Assembly (NCBI GenBank): GCA_963745775.1
Contig: CAVUYY010000012.1
Coordinates: 1-64,000, forward strand
Source of the DNA: Gaiellasilicea sp963745775
Lineage (GTDB): Bacteria > Actinomycetota > Thermoleophilia > Gaiellales > Gaiellaceae
Length of the DNA stretch: 64,000 nucleotides
Direction of reading: 5' to 3'
Made by a program: the position numbers and the translations under genes. Below the pieces are notes generated by a model. It had not been told where the DNA came from and ran no database searches. It saw only the letters and a list, made by a program, of their open reading frames with translations. Positions 20,585 to 29,005 of the stretch are shown here, in pieces (within the stretch, counting starts at the first letter, position 1; every line of letters starts with the position of its first letter).

Positions 20585-21850
20585 ATGCGTAGGGTCTCAC
20601 TGGCTCTGCTGGCTCTCGTCGGGGCGCTTGCCCTCGCGATCCCGGCTGCGTTTGCGAAGGTGGAAGGTACGACGCAGGCAGTACCGGGAATCACTGCCAA
20701 GACGATCACGATCGGCGGCACGTTCCCGCTGACCGGTCCGGTTTCGAGCTATGCGCCGATCCCGGCCGGGATGAAGGCGTACTTCTCGTACATCAACGCG
20801 AGGAGAGGCCCGGACGGGAAGCGCGGAATCTACGGGCGCCAGATCGTGTGGAAGTACTACGACGACGGCTACAACCCGGTCAACAGCATCCAGCTGACGA
20901 GGAAGCTCGTGCAGGAGGACAACGTCTTTGCGGTCGTCGGCTCGCTGGGCACCGAGGTGAACCAGGCGATCCAGCCGTACCTCAACTCGGCGCGGGTGCC
21001 GCACGTGCTCGTCTCTACGGGAGCGAGCGACTTCGGCAAGGACTACAAGAAGTACCCGTGGACGATCGGTTGGCAACCGGACTACGTCGCGGAAGGTCGC
21101 CTCTACGGACTCGATATCGCAAGGAACAAGCCGAACGCGAAGATCGCGATCCTCTACCAGAACGACAGTTACGGCAAGGACTACGTCAACGGCTTCAAGT
21201 CTGCGCTCGGTAGCGCGAAGGCCAGGCAGCAGATCGTTGGTGAAGAGGCGGTCGAGGTGACGGCCCCGAGCCCCGCCTCGCAGCTCGTGAGGCTCCGTGC
21301 TAGCGGCGCTGACACCTTGATGATCTTCGTCACGACGACGAAGACCTTCCAGACGTACGGGACGATTCGAGCGCTCGGGTGGAAGCCTCCCAACATCTAC
21401 CTCAACTCGGTCACCGCGACCGACGCTCTCATGGGGATCGCTGTCGCCTCCTCGAGTGCCGCCACTGTCAACGGCTCGATCAGCACGGCCTACCTGAAGG
21501 ATCCCGCATCCCCGGTCTGGGCCAACGACGCGACGGTCAAGCAGTACGCCACGCTGATGGCGAAGTACAACCCGCGCGGGAGGGTCACCGACGGGCTCAA
21601 CTTCTACGGCTTCGCCAAGGCGCACACATTCGTGCGGGCGATGTACAAGGCCGGGAAGAACCCGACGCGGGCAGGTCTGATGAGGGCGCTCCTCTCGTTC
21701 AACGAGACGAGCCCGTACCTGCTCCCGGGGTCACGCATCAAGACCTCGGCGACGGACCACTTCATGATCTCGCACATCCGACCGATGCGCTTCAACGACG
21801 GCAACTGGACGCTGTTCGGCAGTCTCGTCGACGGGCGCCCGCGCGGCTAG
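20585..21850 (+). CDS. Branched-chain amino acid/amide-type ABC substrate-binding protein (LivJ-like)
   Basis: 421 residues with signal peptide MRRVSLALLALVGALALAIP followed by AAFAK. Periplasmic-binding fold type I: PGITAKTITIGGTFPLTGPV, the hinge segments ALGWKPPNIYLNSV and the C-terminal lobe WANDATVKQYATLMAKYNPR match LivJ/LivK-like receptors. It has its own strong promoter and ends with a perfect hairpin, so it is monocistronic with no transporter genes adjacent. It is related to, but clearly different from, the receptor at 51132-52313, which sits with a full transporter. The ligand is unknown. Aromatic acids, amides or urea are as likely as leucine. Confidence 0.9.
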   Translation: MRRVSLALLALVGALALAIPAAFAKVEGTTQAVPGITAKTITIGGTFPLTGPVSSYAPIPAGMKAYFSYINARRGPDGKRGIYGRQIVWKYYDDGYNPVNSIQLTRKLVQEDNVFAVVGSLGTEVNQAIQPYLNSARVPHVLVSTGASDFGKDYKKYPWTIGWQPDYVAEGRLYGLDIARNKPNAKIAILYQNDSYGKDYVNGFKSALGSAKARQQIVGEEAVEVTAPSPASQLVRLRASGADTLMIFVTTTKTFQTYGTIRALGWKPPNIYLNSVTATDALMGIAVASSSAATVNGSISTAYLKDPASPVWANDATVKQYATLMAKYNPRGRVTDGLNFYGFAKAHTFVRAMYKAGKNPTRAGLMRALLSFNETSPYLLPGSRIKTSATDHFMISHIRPMRFNDGNWTLFGSLVDGRPRG

Positions 21851-21872
21851 CGGCACCTGCCACGATCGCTCG

Positions 21873-21901
21873 ACCGGGGCCGGCGATTCGCCGGCCCCGG
21901 T
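21873..21901 (+). terminator. Perfect hairpin terminator after the LivJ-like gene
   Basis: 13-base-pair perfect stem (21873-21885 with 21889-21901) and an ATT loop. It ends six bases before the -10-like element of the next gene and so insulates the two units. No U-tract. Confidence 0.75.
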
Positions 21902-21906
21902 GCGTC

Positions 21907-21912
21907 TAGGGT
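21907..21912 (+). promoter_or_regulatory. -10-like TAGGGT, leaderless start of the acyl-CoA dehydrogenase/thiolase unit
   Basis: TAGGGT lies six bases before GTG 21919 with no ribosome site between. Confidence 0.5.
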
Positions 21913-21918
21913 GGCGTC

Positions 21919-23070
21919 GTGGATCTGACCCTCACGCCTGAGCAGGAGCTGATTCGCGAGTCCGCGCGGGATCTCTGCCGCGCCGAGCTCGTCCCGCACG
22001 CGCAGGCGTGGGATCACGCCGAGGAGCTGCCGCGCTCGCTCGTCGGCACGCTCGCGGAGGCCGGCTTCCTTGCGGCGGCGCTCCCGGAGGAGCTCGGTGG
22101 CGGCGGCCTCGACTCGGTCTCCTACTGCCTCCTTTGCGAGGAGCTCGGCAAGGCCGATTCGTCCGTACGCGGGATCGTCTCGGTCTCGAACGGGCTCTAC
22201 GGGAAGACGATCGCGAAGTGGGGAAGCGACGAGCAGCGCGCCGAGCATCTGCCGGGGCTGGCGAGCGGCGAGTCGCTCGGCTGCTACGCGCTCACCGAGC
22301 CCGGCTGTGGCTCGGACGCCGCGGCGCTGGCGACGCGGGCCGACCGCGAAGGCGACGACTGGCTGCTGACGGGCTCGAAGGTCTTCATCACGCTCGGCTC
22401 GTGGGCGGCGACCGCGATCGTCTTCGCGCGCAGCGGCGAGCCGGGGCCGCGCGGGATCACGGCGTTTCTCGTCCCGACGGCAGCGGACGGTTTCACGGCC
22501 ACGCCGATGAAGGGCAAGCTCGGCCTCCGCGCGCAGGACACGGCGGAGCTGACGCTCGACGGCGTGCGCGTCCCCGACTCGGCGCGGCTGGGCGAGGAGG
22601 GCCAAGGCTTCAAGGTGGCGATGTCCGCGCTCGACAACGGCCGGATCTCGCTGGCCGCCGGCTGTGTCGGGATCGCGCAGGGCTGCCTCGACGCGTCCGT
22701 GTCGTACGCGCAGGAGCGCGAGGCGTTCAAGCGCCCGATCGGCGGCTTCCAGCTCGTCCAGCAGCTCCTCGCCGAGATGCACGTCGAGACGGAGGCCGCG
22801 CGACTGCTGACCTGGAAGGCCGCGTCGCTCGCGGATTCCGGGCAGCCGTACACCACAGAGGCAGCGGTCGCGAAGTGGTACGCGAGCGAGGCCGCCGTCC
22901 GCGCGGCGAACGCCGCCGTCCAGGTGCTCGGCGGCTACGGCTACGTCGACGAGTATCCGGTCGCCAAGTACCTTCGCGACGCCCGCGTGACGACGCTCTA
23001 CGAGGGCACGAGCCAGATCCAGACCCTGATCGTCGGCCGCGCCCTCACCGGCGAACCAGCTTTCACCTAA
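21919..23070 (+). CDS. Acyl-CoA dehydrogenase
   Basis: 383 residues, typical length. FAD and substrate motifs: CYALTEPGCGSDAAALATRA, LTGSKVFITLGSWA, FKVAMSALDNGRISLAAGCV and QVLGGYGYVDEYPVAKYLRD. The catalytic glutamate is in the usual place, LYEGTSQIQTLIVGRALTG. It oxidises acyl-CoA to trans-2-enoyl-CoA, passing electrons to ETF. GTG 21919 begins VDLTLTPEQELIRESARDL, the family's normal start. It lies ten bases from the thiolase start and both probably form one beta-oxidation unit. Short- or branched-chain preference cannot be decided. Confidence 0.93.
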   Translation: MDLTLTPEQELIRESARDLCRAELVPHAQAWDHAEELPRSLVGTLAEAGFLAAALPEELGGGGLDSVSYCLLCEELGKADSSVRGIVSVSNGLYGKTIAKWGSDEQRAEHLPGLASGESLGCYALTEPGCGSDAAALATRADREGDDWLLTGSKVFITLGSWAATAIVFARSGEPGPRGITAFLVPTAADGFTATPMKGKLGLRAQDTAELTLDGVRVPDSARLGEEGQGFKVAMSALDNGRISLAAGCVGIAQGCLDASVSYAQEREAFKRPIGGFQLVQQLLAEMHVETEAARLLTWKAASLADSGQPYTTEAAVAKWYASEAAVRAANAAVQVLGGYGYVDEYPVAKYLRDARVTTLYEGTSQIQTLIVGRALTGEPAFT

Positions 23071-23080
23071 GGAGAGAGAC

Positions 23081-24241
23081 ATGCCCGAAGCCGTGATCGT
23101 CAGCGCCGTCCGCACCCCGATCGGGCGCGCCGGCAAGGGTTCGCTGATCGACGAGCGTCCCGACGACCTGCTCGCCTTCGCGATCCGCGAGGCCGTCGCG
23201 AAGGTGCCGGAGCTCGAGCCGAAGGACGTCGTCGACGTGATCGTCGGCTGCGGCTTCCCGGAGCAGAAGCAGGGGATGAACCTCGCCCGCCGCGCGGCGC
23301 TGCTCGCGGAGCTCCCGGACAGCGTGCCGGGAACAACGGTCAACCGCTTCTGCGCCTCCTCGCTCCAGACGGCGCGGATGGCGTTCCACGCGATCAAAGC
23401 GGGCGAGGGCGACGTCTATGTCGCAGCCGGCGTCGAGTCGATCTCGCAGGTCAACGGCTACCCGAAGGACGCCGAGGAGCTGCACCCGAAGCTGATGGGC
23501 GAGGGCGCGATCGCGGACGTCTACATCCCGATGGGGATGACCGCCGAGAACGTGGCGGAGCAGTTCGACGTCTCCCGCGAGGACATGGATCGCTTCGCCC
23601 AGCAGTCGCAGGAGCGCGCCGTCGCTGCGCAGGCCTCCGGTCATTTCGCGCGCGAGCTGACGCCGTATCCGCGCGCGGACGGAACGGTCGTCGACGCCGA
23701 CGATGGCCCGCGTGCCTCCTCCACCTACGAGAAGCTGCAGGAGCTCGCGCCGGTCTTCCGCGACGACGGCAAGGTCACGGCCGGCAACTCCTGCCCGCTG
23801 AACGACGGCGCCGCCGCGCTCGTGCTCATGTCCGAGGAGCGTGCTGCCGAGCTCGGCGTCAAGCCGCTCGCGCGGATCATCGCGAGCTCGGTGACCGGGA
23901 TCGGCCCCGAGATCATGGGCGTCGGCCCGATCAACGCGGTCAAGGAGGTGCTGGAACGCGCCGGGATGACGATCGACGACGTGGACGTGATGGAGCTGAA
24001 CGAGGCGTTCGCCGCGCAGGTGCTCCCCGTCTGCCGCGAGGTCGGCGTCGATCCGTTCTCGGACAAGCTGAACCCGCACGGCGGCGCGATCGCGCTCGGC
24101 CACCCCTACGGGATGACGGGCGCGCGGATCATGTGCACGCTCCTCAACGACCTCGAGGCGATGGATCGGACGATCGGCCTCGAGACGATGTGCGTCGGCG
24201 GCGGCCAGGGGATGGCGATGCTCGTCGAGCGGCTGCGCTGA
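23081..24241 (+). CDS. Thiolase (acetyl-CoA C-acyltransferase)
   Basis: 386 residues. The nucleophilic cysteine is in VNRFCASSLQTARMAF, the catalytic His in LNPHGGAIALGHPYGMTG and the second Cys in METMCVGGGQGMA-type context near the C-terminus. VISAVRTPIGRAGKGSL at the start and GNSCPLNDGAAALVLM are family hallmarks. It would cleave 3-ketoacyl-CoA with CoA to complete beta-oxidation behind the acyl-CoA dehydrogenase just upstream. AAGGAGAG precedes ATG 23090 region; the start used is ATG 23081. Confidence 0.94.
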   Translation: MPEAVIVSAVRTPIGRAGKGSLIDERPDDLLAFAIREAVAKVPELEPKDVVDVIVGCGFPEQKQGMNLARRAALLAELPDSVPGTTVNRFCASSLQTARMAFHAIKAGEGDVYVAAGVESISQVNGYPKDAEELHPKLMGEGAIADVYIPMGMTAENVAEQFDVSREDMDRFAQQSQERAVAAQASGHFARELTPYPRADGTVVDADDGPRASSTYEKLQELAPVFRDDGKVTAGNSCPLNDGAAALVLMSEERAAELGVKPLARIIASSVTGIGPEIMGVGPINAVKEVLERAGMTIDDVDVMELNEAFAAQVLPVCREVGVDPFSDKLNPHGGAIALGHPYGMTGARIMCTLLNDLEAMDRTIGLETMCVGGGQGMAMLVERLR

Positions 24242-24967
24242 GCGAGGCGCTGCGGGCGGTCGCGCTCGAGGTCGCAGCCGACTGGGGGCTCGAGCTCGGC
24301 GAGCCGTTCGCGCTCTCGTACCACTCCTACGTCGCGCCGGCCGGAAACGACGCCGTTCTGAAGGTGACGCCGCCGGAGGACGACGAGTCCGACGAGGAGG
24401 CGGACGCGCTCGAGCTGTGGGGTGGCGACGGGGCTGTGCGGCTGCTTCGGCGCGACCGAGGGCGGCGCGCGCTGCTCATCGAACGCGCGGGTCGAGGACA
24501 TCTCCGACCTGGCCGACGAGGAGGCGACGCGGATCGCCGTCGCGACCGGGCTCGAGCTCTGGCGGCCCGCTGCGGAGCCGTTTCGCTGGATCGGCGACCA
24601 TGTGCCGAGGTGGCTCGAGAGGGCCGGCGGGCTCGAGCTCGCCCCGTTGGCGCGCGAGCTCTACGCGTCGCTCGACGTCGGCCGGGACACGCTCGTGCAC
24701 GGCGACTTCCACCACCACAACATCCTTCGCTCGGCGCGCGGGCCGGTCGCGATCGACCCGAAGCCGATGCTCGGCGAGCCGGAGTACGACGTGCCGTCCT
24801 TTCTCTGGAACCCGCTGTGGCACCGGCTGCGCCGCGACGTGACCGAGCGCCGGCTCGCCGCGTTCGCCGCGGCCGGGCTCGACGAGGAGCGGATGAGGAA
24901 ATGGACGGTGATCCGCGGCGCCTATCTTCGCCCGGAGGAGGCGGAGGAGCTACTGGCGCTCGTCTAG
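24238..24967 (+). CDS. APH(6)/hydroxyurea-type phosphotransferase (one frameshift, unclear start)
   Basis: About 242 residues. The kinase catalytic loop LVHGDFHHHNILRS and IDPKPMLGEPEYDVPSFLWN match the streptomycin 6-kinase/hydroxyurea-resistance family, so the substrate could be an aminoglycoside or an ordinary metabolite. The N-terminal lobe (LSYHSYVAPAGNDAVLKVTP) is in one frame, and the remainder from VEDISDLADEEATRIAVAT is one base on, with the switch near 24490. The only start near the N-terminus is CTG 24238, which overlaps the thiolase stop as CTGA. This geometry is like ATGA/GTGA couplings, so it may be used or may reflect an error. The 3' end overlaps the convergent phosphatase gene. 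Confidence 0.72.
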
Positions 24968-25616
24968 GTAGGGCCGGAACTGCTCCCAGTAGTCCTCCAT
25001 CGTCGTCTCCCGCGCGGGGTGGAGCGGGTCGTAGGGGATGTAGTTGACGGTGCGGACGATCCAGCCGTCGTCGCCCAGATCGAGGACGTTGATGCACGCC
25101 GGGCGCCTGCTCGAAGGTGCCGAAGTAGGTGCGGTCGCCGGAGAGGGCGTGGGAGATCACGATCCGGTTCACGCCGCCGTGGAGGACGGCGAGCGCGGTC
25201 TCCCACTCGCGCGCGACGAGTCGCTCCAGGGCGGGATGGACGCGGTCGAGCGCCTCGCCGAGCGACTCGCCGCCGAGGAAGCGCTCGGCTTCGTCCTTGA
25301 TCCGCAGCGCTCCCACGAACGCGCGCTCGAGCTCCTCGGGCGGGATCGCGTCGAGCCGGCCGCCGCGCCACTCGGCGAGCTCCGGCCAGCGCTCGACCTC
25401 GTGGCCGGGCGCGACGAGCTCCGCGGTCTCGACCGTGCGAGGGAGGTCGCTCGCGACGACGAGGTCGAGCTCGACCCCGGCCAGGGCCTCGCGGGCCGCG
25501 ACCGCCTGCGCCCGGCCGGTCTCGGTCAGCGGCACCTGCTCGGGTCTGATCGGCCGTCCGGCGTCGTCGACATACGACACCTCGGCGTGCCGCATCAGGT
25601 AGAGCCGCCGCCTCAT
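24950..25616 (-). CDS. Histidine phosphatase (phosphoglycerate mutase-like; one frameshift)
   Basis: About 221 residues. The phosphohistidine motif LYLMRHAEVSYVDDAGRPI (RHA) opens the protein, then PLTETGRAQAVAAREAL, VASDLPRTVETAEL and the second catalytic His in AVLHGGVNRIVISHALSG. One extra base near 25096 breaks the frame, after which the C-terminus reads CINVLDLGDDGWIVRTVNYI and continues to the TAG at 24950-24952. Its ATG overlaps the nadR stop as ATGA, suggesting translation coupled to NAD-related metabolism. The substrate might be a phosphorylated sugar or nucleotide, but this is not visible. Confidence 0.85.
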
Positions 25617-26581
25617 GCGAGTGCGGCCAGGACCTGCTCGACCCGCTCCTCCACCGAGCCGGTCACGGCCGCGTAGGGGATCCCGCGCCGGTCGAGATCC
25701 CGGATCTGCTGCTCCTGGAACTCGCCCGACGCTGCGCCCACCATCTCGCGCGTCCCGTCCTGGATCCAGCCGAAGTCGTTGGCGCAGAGGAACCACGTGT
25801 AGTCGGCGACGGTGCGATCGACGAGCTCGTGCAGGCGCGCGTCGGCGGTGCCGTACGAGCGCAGCGACCAGTGCAGCGTCGTCCAGGCGTTCGTGTCGCA
25901 GAAGAGGAACCTGCGTGCGTGCCGGGAGGCGGCGTCCTCGCGCTGCCGTTGCCGTCGTGCCATCTTCAGATGGTCGGCGAACGAGCCCTCGAGGTCCTGC
26001 GCCTCCCAGAGCTCCCGGCCGAACTCGTGCGTCCAGAGCGTGCCGAGCTCCTCTGCCAGCCGCTTTGCGAGCGTGGATTTCCCGGTCGACTCGGTCCCGA
26101 CGAAGACGACGCGCTCGATCAGGGACGAGTAGACGAGCGGATCGAGCCAGCCGCGGTAGGCGTACGGGTCGGAGCGGATCACGGTGCCCGAGGTCGGCAC
26201 GAGCGTCCGCGCCTCGTCGACGAGGACGTGCTGGGCGCCGAGGAGCCCCGCAAAGCGCTCGTAGCCTCGCTCGCTCGAGAACACCTTGTCGAAGCGGCCG
26301 AGGAACGCGACGCCTTCCGCATAGACCTCCGCGTGCGCGGGATCGTCGGCGTCGAGGTGCTCGGCGAGCGGATCGTCGAGCGCGAGGATGTTCTCGACGT
26401 CCGGGTAGAGCTCGCGGAGCCAGCGGAGCCGGAGCTCGATCGGCATCCGCTCTCCGTCGGGCCGGCGGCTGTCGTAGACGACGATCGTCAGGTCGTCCAC
26501 CTGCGAGAGCGCCGTCTCGATCATCAGCTGGTGACCGCGATGGAGCGGCAGGAACTTCCCGAAGACGAGGCCGCGCTTCAT
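25613..26581 (-). CDS. nadR: NadR-like bifunctional NMN adenylyltransferase/ribosylnicotinamide kinase
   Basis: 322 residues. The N-terminal nucleotidyltransferase has GLVFGKFLPLHRGHQLMIET with the HxGH signature, followed by VPTSGTVIRSDPYAYRGWLD, resembling the conserved SSTxxR-type helix. The C-terminal P-loop kinase has VVFVGTESTGKSTLAKRLAE with a Walker A, then LFCDTNAWTTLHW. There is no N-terminal DNA-binding domain, unlike enterobacterial NadR, so it is an enzyme and not a repressor. It salvages nicotinamide riboside and NMN to NAD. ATG 26581 overlaps the stop of a 20-codon ORF upstream, and the leader is predicted to be structured. A phosphatase gene follows with ATGA overlap. Confidence 0.88.
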   Translation of the reverse strand: MKRGLVFGKFLPLHRGHQLMIETALSQVDDLTIVVYDSRRPDGERMPIELRLRWLRELYPDVENILALDDPLAEHLDADDPAHAEVYAEGVAFLGRFDKVFSSERGYERFAGLLGAQHVLVDEARTLVPTSGTVIRSDPYAYRGWLDPLVYSSLIERVVFVGTESTGKSTLAKRLAEELGTLWTHEFGRELWEAQDLEGSFADHLKMARRQRQREDAASRHARRFLFCDTNAWTTLHWSLRSYGTADARLHELVDRTVADYTWFLCANDFGWIQDGTREMVGAASGEFQEQQIRDLDRRGIPYAAVTGSVEERVEQVLAALA

Positions 26582-26640
26582 GCGGCGATGGCCGCGTGCA
26601 GGAGCGGGCTTCCGACGTGGCGCCCGAGCCGATCGATCAT
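26578..26640 (-). CDS. 20-codon leader ORF coupled to nadR
   Basis: ATG 26640 opens MIDRLGRHVGSPLLHAAIAA, ending in a TGA that overlaps the nadR ATG as ATGA. A strong AAGGAGG (26645-26651) sits four bases upstream, the normal position, whereas nadR itself has no such site. Hence ribosomes probably load here and reinitiate at nadR. The peptide shows no known domain. It could be a regulatory leader peptide or merely a ribosome-loading ORF. A frameshifted N-terminal extension of nadR is less likely because NadR homologues start at MKRGLVFGKF-like sequence. Confidence 0.6.
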   Translation of the reverse strand: MIDRLGRHVGSPLLHAAIAA

Positions 26641-26659
26641 CTCGCCTCCTTGTTGGTTT

Positions 26660-26721
26660 GCCGCTCGCGCGGCTTCGGGCTCCCGACGAGGGGCCCAGGC
26701 GGCTCGATCAGGAACGCCGCC
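26660..26721 (-). promoter_or_regulatory. Structured leader with three tandem hairpins ahead of nadR
   Basis: Reading 5' to 3' on the minus strand: hairpin 1 has six-base-pair arms GGCGGC/GCCGCC (26716-26721 with 26698-26703). Hairpin 2 pairs 26690-26696 with 26677-26684, leaving one bulged base. Hairpin 3 is GCCGC-GCGA-GCGGC (26660-26673) with a GNRA tetraloop. The ribosome site of the leader ORF follows nine bases later. This may be a cis-regulatory RNA or simply terminator-like structure between the DUF6285 gene and nadR. I match it to no known riboswitch. Confidence 0.4.
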
Positions 26722-26747
26722 CGTCATGAAGACGCCTTCAGCGTAGC

Positions 26748-27065
26748 TCATTGAGCTTGGTCGTACTTGGCCAGATAGCGCGGATTCGAGACGCGCAGCT
26801 TGGCCGCCACCTGCTCCTTCAGGAGCGCGACTGCGTTCTCGGGGACATCGCCGGCGCGGATCCGGCGGGCGAGCTCCCAGTCCTCCTCGCGTGCGGGCGT
26901 GGTCTCCGCGAGCTCGCGCTCGGCGATCCCGAGCCCGTTGATCGCGACGAGGGTGCGGAACTTGAGCCGGTGGTCGTCGAGCGTGGGGAGGATCTCCGCC
27001 TCGAGGAACTCGCGGACGGCCTCGGCGAGCTCCTGCGGCGTGGGCCGGTCATGCTGGGCGGTCAT
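26748..27065 (-). CDS. DUF6285 family protein
   Basis: 105 residues, alpha-helical, no signal peptide or membrane segment. It starts MTAQHDRPTPQELAEAVREF and contains FLEAEILPTLDDHRLKFRTL, VAINGLGIAERELAE and KLRVSNPRYLAKY at the end. This pattern is known from a small domain almost always encoded next to acyl-CoA dehydrogenase-10/11-like phosphotransferases, as here. Its ATG overlaps the kinase stop as ATGA. It is probably an accessory subunit of that kinase, though its role is not established. Confidence 0.75.
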   Translation of the reverse strand: MTAQHDRPTPQELAEAVREFLEAEILPTLDDHRLKFRTLVAINGLGIAERELAETTPAREEDWELARRIRAGDVPENAVALLKEQVAAKLRVSNPRYLAKYDQAQ

Positions 27066-27979
27066 GCGGCGTGGTCGATGAGGTCGAGCAGCTCGTACTC
27101 CATCTCGGCGGCGAGGCGGCCGAGCACGGCGAGCTCGACCGAGCGCTCCTGCCCGTTGAAGTGCCGCCGCGACTGGGTCAGGCAGCCGGTCGCCCATTTG
27201 ACGTTGCCGAAGACCTCCCAGACGACGAGCTCCTCGAGCGAGACCTCGCGGCCGGTCAGCTCGGCGTAGCGCTCGAGGTAGGGCTCGGCGTCCGCGATTC
27301 CGCCCAGCCGGCGCTCGTCGGCGCCGAAGCGCCACGCGCGGACGAGCGGCCAGGCGAGATCCTCGACCGGATCGGCGAGATGCGCGAACTCCCAGTCGAG
27401 CACGGCGACGAGGCCGTTCTCGTCGACCGCGACGTTGCCGATCCGCCAGTCGCCGTGCGAGACGACCGGCTGGCGGTCGCGCGGGAGCCGCTCCTTGACC
27501 CAGTGGAGGCCGAGCTCGATCGCGGGATGCGGCTCGCCGACCGAGTCGAGCTCGTCGTAGAAACGCGCGACGGCGTCGCCCTGCTCGAGGAACGGGAGCC
27601 GCTCGCGCGGGATCGCGTGGATCTTCGCGAGCTCCTCGGCGAGCTGGAGATCGAGGCCAGGCGGCGGGTTCTTGACGATCCGGCGGCCGATCGTCTCGCC
27701 GTGCACGCGCTCCATCACGAACGCCTCGCGTCCCTCGACGTCGCCGAGGTAGGCGATCGGCTCGGGGACCTTCACGCCCGCCTCGTGCGCGGCGCGGAGC
27801 ACTTCGAACTCCTGCTCGAGCGAGAGCGTCGCCTGGTGGATCACGCCGCCGGCGGCGCGTCGGATCAGGAGCTCGCGCCCGCCCGCATCGACCGCCCACG
27901 CCTCCTTCGAGGCGCCTCCCGCCAGCAGCACCGCCCGCTCGACCGGCTCCCCGAGCGCTGCGGCGAAGGCGTCCCTCAA
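27062..27979 (-). CDS. Phosphotransferase family protein (ACAD10/11-kinase-like)
   Basis: 305 residues, aminoglycoside phosphotransferase fold. Motifs: VLLAGGASKEAWAVDAGG (nucleotide loop), EFEVLRAAHEAGVKVPEPI, the catalytic loop VVSHGDWRIGNVAVDENG (HGDxxxxN) and VAVLDWEFAHLADPVEDLAW. This is the subgroup related to the kinase domain of ACAD10/ACAD11 proteins, which phosphorylate hydroxyacyl-CoA-type substrates. The pairing with DUF6285 supports this. The start is TTG 27979, which overlaps the stop of the F420 oxidoreductase gene as TTGA, so the three genes are translationally coupled. Confidence 0.85.
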   Translation of the reverse strand: MRDAFAAALGEPVERAVLLAGGASKEAWAVDAGGRELLIRRAAGGVIHQATLSLEQEFEVLRAAHEAGVKVPEPIAYLGDVEGREAFVMERVHGETIGRRIVKNPPPGLDLQLAEELAKIHAIPRERLPFLEQGDAVARFYDELDSVGEPHPAIELGLHWVKERLPRDRQPVVSHGDWRIGNVAVDENGLVAVLDWEFAHLADPVEDLAWPLVRAWRFGADERRLGGIADAEPYLERYAELTGREVSLEELVVWEVFGNVKWATGCLTQSRRHFNGQERSVELAVLGRLAAEMEYELLDLIDHAA

Positions 27980-28974
27980 AGCACGAGCTCCGCCATCACC
28001 TGGAGCGCCTCGGGCTGCCTGACCTGGAGCACCATCGTCGAGATCTCCGCTTCGCGCCAGGCCTCGAGCCGCTCCGCGATCCGCTCCTTCGGCCCGACGA
28101 GCGCGACCTCGTCGACGAGCTCGTCCGGAACGGCCATCGCCGCCTCGCCCTTCTGCCCGTCGAGATACAGCTCCTGGATCCGAGCCGCGGCCTCCTCGTA
28201 GCCGTAGCGCTGGGTGAGCGTGTTGTAGAAGTTCTTCCCGCGCGCGCCCATGCCGCCGACGTAGAGCGCGAGCATCGGCTTCAGCAGGTCGCGGCACATC
28301 TGGACGTCGTCGCCGACGACGACGGGGCAGAGTGGAGCCACGTCGAAGCCGTCGCGCGCGTGCTCGAGCGAGGGGCCGTGCACCTCCTGGAAGCGCTGCG
28401 GCGAGAAGAAGATCGGGATCCAGCCGTCCGCGATCTCGGCCGCGAGCGCGACGCTCTTCGGCCCGATCACTGCGAGGTAGATCGGGACGTCGGCGCGCAG
28501 CGGCTTCACGATCAGCTTCAGCGGCTTGCCGAGCCCGGTCGCGCCGTCGCCGGAGTAGGGGATGTCGTAGTGCGGGCCGTGGTGCTCGACGGTCTCGCGG
28601 CGGAGCGCCGAGCGGACGATCTCGACGTACTCGCGCGTGCGGCCGAGGGGCTTTCCCCAGGCGACGCCGTGCCAGCCCTCGACGACCTGCGGGCCGGAGG
28701 TGCCGAGTCCGAGGAGGACGCGGCCGCCGGAGAGGTGGTCGAGCGTCGCGACGGTCATCGCCGTCGCGGCCGGGGTGCGTGCCGGCATCTGCATGATCGC
28801 GGTGCCGATCCCGATCTGCTCGGTGGTCGCGGCGATCCAGCTCGCGACGGTGACGGCGTCCGTGCCGTACGCCTCGGACGTCCAGGCGGAGTGGAAGCCG
28901 AGCCGGTCGGCCTCCTGCGCGAGCGCGACGGCGGACTTCGGATCGTCGTAGCCGAGCTGGAGGCCGAGCTTCAT
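27976..28974 (-). CDS. LLM-class F420-dependent oxidoreductase
   Basis: 332 residues, luciferase-like TIM barrel. The start MKLGLQLGYDDPKSAVALAQ, then AWTSEAYGTDAVTVASWIA, GTAIMQMPARTPAATAMTVA and LDHLSGGRVLLGLGTSGPQV, are characteristic of the F420-using branch. It would reduce or oxidise an organic substrate with coenzyme F420, consistent with the fbiC gene in this window. It heads a coupled unit with the kinase and DUF6285 genes. TAGGAT lies six bases before ATG 28974, so the message is probably leaderless. The substrate is unknown. Confidence 0.88.
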   Translation of the reverse strand: MKLGLQLGYDDPKSAVALAQEADRLGFHSAWTSEAYGTDAVTVASWIAATTEQIGIGTAIMQMPARTPAATAMTVATLDHLSGGRVLLGLGTSGPQVVEGWHGVAWGKPLGRTREYVEIVRSALRRETVEHHGPHYDIPYSGDGATGLGKPLKLIVKPLRADVPIYLAVIGPKSVALAAEIADGWIPIFFSPQRFQEVHGPSLEHARDGFDVAPLCPVVVGDDVQMCRDLLKPMLALYVGGMGARGKNFYNTLTQRYGYEEAAARIQELYLDGQKGEAAMAVPDELVDEVALVGPKERIAERLEAWREAEISTMVLQVRQPEALQVMAELVL

Positions 28975-28980
28975 CCGGCG

Positions 28981-28986
28981 ATCCTA
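28981..28986 (-). promoter_or_regulatory. -10-like TAGGAT, leaderless start of the F420 oxidoreductase unit
   Basis: TAGGAT is separated from ATG 28974 by six bases (CGCCGG) with no ribosome site. Confidence 0.5.
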
Positions 28987-29005
28987 ATTCCTGGCTGAGG
29001 AACGC

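Noticed and set aside
24990..25600. Alternative plus-strand open frames opposite the phosphatase and nadR genes
   Set aside because: The minus-strand genes carry complete RHA and HxGH/Walker motifs. The plus frames are Arg/Pro/Ser-rich without any domain.
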